NCBI GenBank assembly: GCA_017455205.1
Contig: JAFTBM010000046.1
Coordinates: 1 to 35,135, forward strand
Length of the DNA stretch: 35,135 bases
Source: Bacteroidales bacterium
Lineage (GTDB): Bacteria > Bacteroidota > Bacteroidia > Bacteroidales > P3
Direction: 5' to 3'
Shown here: in pieces, positions 32,747-35,135 of the stretch
Layout of the letters: each line of letters begins with the position of its first letter
Position numbering within the stretch: the first letter of the stretch is position 1
Notes under the pieces: model-generated
What the model saw: only the letters and a program-made list of their open reading frames with translations
Told to the model about the DNA's origin: nothing
Database searches by the model: none
Translations under genes and position numbers: made by a program

Positions 32747-33292
32747 TTACTCTATATACAGGCAGCCGTAGTCCTTCGTGGCGCGGAGCAACGCCTCACG
32801 CTGGCTTTCACTAAAATCGGCATTGCGCAAGGTATGCTCCTCGCCAAAAGTGTTCTCCTTGCGCATCTCACCTTTCTTGGCCTCAAGAAAAGCCGTCAAC
32901 TCTTTAACCACCCGAGCTGGTGCACCCACCGCAACACTGCCCGACGGCAAGTCGCGACTAACAATGCTTCCTGCACCCACCACCACGTTGTCGCCAATGG
33001 TTACCCCTGGCAGCACGATACTGCGTGCACCGATAAACACATTGCTGCCTATCTTTACATCGGCCACCCGTGTGTAGCCCAAAAAGGTATGTGTGCTGGC
33101 ATCGTGGGCAAGCACCGTAACGCCTGGCCCAAAGGTTACATTGTCGCCGATGCTGATGTGGAAGCAGTGCGATGGGTCAATAAAGGCAGAGCCTAAATGG
33201 CAATTCTTGCCCAGCACCAAGCCCCGCTGCACCAGCTTATCCACGTTCACCCCGCCACGCAGTCTGTTTTTTATGTCTTTTAGTATGCTCAT
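32747..33292 (-). CDS. Hexapeptide-repeat acetyltransferase
   Basis: 181 residues from ATG at 33292. Left-handed beta-helix repeats (about 25-130): LGKNCHLGSAFI, ISIGDNVTFGPGVTVLAHD, VKIGSNVFIGARSIVLPGV, TIGDNVVVGAGSIV. The characteristic GSVAVGAPARVVKEL follows, and then a charged tail. VLAHDAS contributes the catalytic-type His. O-acetylation or N-acetylation of a sugar is the likely role. The start is fixed by an ATGA overlap with the GT2 gene. The frame is open upstream to 33346, but that part lies within the GT2 gene. A second such acyltransferase is encoded at 27275-27898. Confidence 0.87.
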   Translation of the reverse strand: MSILKDIKNRLRGGVNVDKLVQRGLVLGKNCHLGSAFIDPSHCFHISIGDNVTFGPGVTVLAHDASTHTFLGYTRVADVKIGSNVFIGARSIVLPGVTIGDNVVVGAGSIVSRDLPSGSVAVGAPARVVKELTAFLEAKKGEMRKENTFGEEHTLRNADFSESQREALLRATKDYGCLYIE

Positions 33293-34227
33293 ATTCTTTG
33301 TTTTACTGCTGTCTCTTTCATCCACAAATAGGAAGCAACCAGCCAATAAGGAGCCTTGTAGTAAAAGCGGTATATTGGTGGCACATTCGCAAAGTCCACC
33401 TGGGCGATCTCTCGCCTTACCTCGTCGGCACAGCGGTTGTGGCGCCGAAAACGCATCAGCGTATACACCCTTAAATTGTCGAGCAGCCGCTTTACGTCGG
33501 CATCCTTACGCTCTGCCTCGGCAAACTTGGAGAAGTGGAAAGTCATAAACCGCGACGGCTCATAACTTCTGCCAATGCCCCGAGAGGTATTCTCCACATC
33601 TTGGTTGTAGTAACTCAACGGGCGATTGAGCAGCACCACCTTATGCTTTAGTGCTATCTGCATCCATAGCAGAAAGTCCTCACCCATGGCAATTCCTTCG
33701 GGGAAGCCTCCCATCTCCTCAAACACCTCCCGCCTGACGCATACCGAGATGCTGGTCAGCGGCATGCAGAGCGTCTTGGCATATACCCTGCAATAGTTAA
33801 TTTCACCTTCGGTGAAGCCATCCTCCACCCCGATGGGGGCCACCCGCCGCTTCCCGTTCTTGACGATGTAGTACCCCGTGCCGTAGATGCCAGCCTCGGG
33901 ATAACGCCTGGTCAGCCCAGCCATCTCCTCGAGGAAGGTCGGCTCCCACCAGTCGTCGGCATCAAGGAAGCAGATGTATTGGCAACCGCTATCCGAGGCG
34001 GCAACCCCACGATTGCGGGCAGCCGACACCCCCGCGTTCTCCTGCCGCCGTAGGCGAACGCGGGGGTCGCCTACGGCCACCACCGCATCGCCCCCACCGT
34101 CGGTCGAACCATCGTCTACCACCACCAGCTCCCAATCGGTAAAGCTTTGCCCCACCACGCTCTCCACCGCCCGCCGCACATACAGCCCTTTGTTGTAAAG
34201 CGGCATGATAACAGAAAAATACGGCAT
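33289..34227 (-). CDS. Glycosyltransferase family 2
   Basis: 312 residues. The GT-A domain starts MPYFSVIMPLYNKGLYVRRAVES. LVVVDDGSTDG (about 35-45), NAGVSAARNRGVAAS and the metal-binding CFLDADDWWEP (about 86-96, DADD) follow. MGEDFLLWMQ (about 173-182) holds the ED motif near the catalytic base. An inverting transferase with nucleotide-sugar donor is expected. The ATG at 34227 is chosen because the TAAATTTG promoter box at 34251-34258 lies within the longer frame (to 34263) and AGAAGAG precedes the ATG. It is coupled to the acetyltransferase gene. Confidence 0.93.
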   Translation of the reverse strand: MPYFSVIMPLYNKGLYVRRAVESVVGQSFTDWELVVVDDGSTDGGGDAVVAVGDPRVRLRRQENAGVSAARNRGVAASDSGCQYICFLDADDWWEPTFLEEMAGLTRRYPEAGIYGTGYYIVKNGKRRVAPIGVEDGFTEGEINYCRVYAKTLCMPLTSISVCVRREVFEEMGGFPEGIAMGEDFLLWMQIALKHKVVLLNRPLSYYNQDVENTSRGIGRSYEPSRFMTFHFSKFAEAERKDADVKRLLDNLRVYTLMRFRRHNRCADEVRREIAQVDFANVPPIYRFYYKAPYWLVASYLWMKETAVKQRI

Positions 34228-34250
34228 CTCTTCTATCTTCTTTCTATCTG

Positions 34251-34273
34251 CAAATTTACGCATTTTCCATCAA
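34251..34273 (-). promoter_or_regulatory. Promoter of the GT2-acetyltransferase pair
   Basis: The minus-strand TAAATTTG (34251-34258) matches TAnnTTTG, is followed by CAG, and a TTG at 34271-34273 lies exactly 12 bases upstream. The leader to the ATG at 34227 would be about 20 bases. Confidence 0.5.
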
Positions 34274-34344
34274 TCGGAAACCATTAAATGGAAAACTGCT
34301 GATTGTCATCTCATGCAGTGTACCTATGCACTGGCAAAGCCTCA

Positions 34345-35118
34345 TTACCTCATGCTGTTGCGGCTCACCACCACCGAGAACCTGTCCTTCAACCGCAGGA
34401 ACGGACGCTCCACATACCGATAGGAAAGCCACGCCACCGCGTACACCACCATCGTTACCCCCACATATATCCCCACCGCATTCCACTGCCCCACCACGGG
34501 AAGCCCCCATTCGACGTACCACCGCGAAAGAAGTATTATCAGCAGCGGATGCACTACGTAGATGCCATACGAGACCTTCCCCACCGAGTCGAACACCCTG
34601 TTCTCGAGGCTCACCAGTGGCCTCGTTCCCAGCTGCCCCAGTATGGCTCCCAGCGACACCACGGCGTACACCTGCTCCCTGACTGGGGCGGGAATATACC
34701 CAATCCATAGGGACGAAAAGGTGGCCAGCAGCAGGCATACCAGCCCCACCCACCGGCTCTTCACCACCCTCATCACCGCTGCATTGCGCCGAAAATATAG
34801 CATCGCACCCATCGCACCCACCATCATGCAGTCGAACCTCGTGGCCGCAAAAAAGCGGTACACCGCACCATTCCCTCCCAGCAGATAAAGGACATACTTG
34901 CAGGCAAGCCACACGCAGCAGAGCACCGCCGCCATCTTCATTAGCCGCCCCACACTTCTCCTCGACGCCCGAGCCAGCCAAGGCCAAAACAGGTAGAACT
35001 GCTCCTCCACGCTGATGCTCCAATAGTGCACAATCGGCGTGATGCCCACCTGCAGCACAAATGGCACATTAGCCAAAAACCATAGATAATACCACCGTCC
35101 CCCCCCCCCCCCCCCCAT
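34345..35118 (-). CDS. Acyltransferase 3 (OafA-like), C-terminal portion; out of frame at a poly-G tract
   Basis: The open frame from 35118 gives 257 residues. RWYYLWFLANV is followed by PIVHYWSISVEEQFYLFWPWL, the WSLSVEEQFYL hallmark of OafA/NolL acyltransferases. At least six more hydrophobic helices and the terminal YRYVERPFLRLKDR motif follow. These inner-membrane enzymes acetylate or otherwise acylate O-antigen and capsule sugars. Full length is about 330-380 residues, so the N-terminal helices with the catalytic His are missing. Directly upstream lies a run of 18 G on the coding strand. The only plausible upstream frame (SVLREW) joins the downstream part only if the run has 16 or 19 bases (n = 1 modulo 3). 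The gene is therefore off in this assembly, or the run length is wrong. Confidence 0.78.
   Translation of the reverse strand: MGGGGGGRWYYLWFLANVPFVLQVGITPIVHYWSISVEEQFYLFWPWLARASRRSVGRLMKMAAVLCCVWLACKYVLYLLGGNGAVYRFFAATRFDCMMVGAMGAMLYFRRNAAVMRVVKSRWVGLVCLLLATFSSLWIGYIPAPVREQVYAVVSLGAILGQLGTRPLVSLENRVFDSVGKVSYGIYVVHPLLIILLSRWYVEWGLPVVGQWNAVGIYVGVTMVVYAVAWLSYRYVERPFLRLKDRFSVVVSRNSMR
35099..35116. repeat. Poly-C tract of 18 bases
   Basis: An unbroken run of C on the plus strand, 19 bases before the window end, inside the OafA-like gene (poly-G in its coding sense). Tracts of this length commonly slip in replication and are hard to count in sequencing. Confidence 0.9.
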
Positions 35119-35135
35119 TCACGCAACACACTCAA

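Overview
The window looks like a piece of a Bacteroidales (Bacteroidota) chromosome of moderately high GC. The evidence is the recurring promoter -7 box TAnnTTTG followed by CAR, the absence of strong Shine-Dalgarno sequences, and Bacteroidota-type gene families: BtuB/BtuG corrinoid uptake, a BY-kinase with a tyrosine-rich tail, TPR-PD40-OmpA, C69 dipeptidase, DUF4476, DUF354 and an AAA/DUF4143 ATPase. Genus cannot be decided from these features. Both ends cut genes: an MBOAT acyltransferase at the left and an OafA-type acyltransferase at the right, the latter at an 18-base poly-C tract.

Layout. (1) 1-1864, minus: C69 dipeptidase followed by an MBOAT gene. (2) 2022-2204, plus: tRNA-Ser(GGA) with promoter and terminator. 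(3) 2331-6270, minus: three translationally coupled genes, KamB-like and KamC-like (MutS-related) reactivase proteins of adenosylcobalamin-dependent lysine 5,6-aminomutase, then a flotillin/SPFH protein. (4) 6340-6434 and 15980-16052: two copies of an unusual palindrome built from 11-bp units. They bracket (5) the plus-strand glycan export and sugar nucleotide unit wza-wzc-rfbA-rfbC-rfbD-capD (6648-14197) and a small minus unit (lipoprotein, SprT-like metalloprotease, lamin-tail protein; 14209-15887). (6) 16133-17704, minus: TPR-PD40-OmpA envelope protein. (7) 17813-21111, plus: cobalamin riboswitch, BtuB-like receptor, BtuG-like lipoprotein. (8) 21115-24710, minus: acyl-CoA dehydrogenase, DRTGG protein, PHP phosphoesterase, DUF4476 protein. 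(9) 24711-25081: intergenic region with an 11-bp tandem repeat. (10) 25082-35135, minus: a second surface-glycan region with glycosyltransferases (GT4, GT2, GT32, GT-C-like, DUF354), two hexapeptide acyltransferases, a polysaccharide-deacetylase-like protein, a MaoC hot-dog protein and an OafA acyltransferase, interrupted by an AAA/DUF4143 ATPase and by a decayed GxxExxY gene.

Two themes connect the genes. One is glycan assembly: precursor synthesis (dTDP-rhamnose genes without rfbB, and a membrane 4,6-dehydratase), transfer, acylation, chain-length control and export. The other is corrinoid use: riboswitch-controlled B12 uptake, plus a reactivase for a B12 enzyme whose subunits (KamD/KamE) are not in the window. 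The acyl-CoA dehydrogenase would fit a lysine-to-butyrate fermentation, but that link is inference. No single wholly new system can be proved from the sequence. The best candidates for something undescribed are the iterated palindromes, the KamBC-flotillin coupling, the MaoC gene inside the glycan operon, the DRTGG-PHP-acyl-CoA dehydrogenase operon and the poly-G acyltransferase switch.
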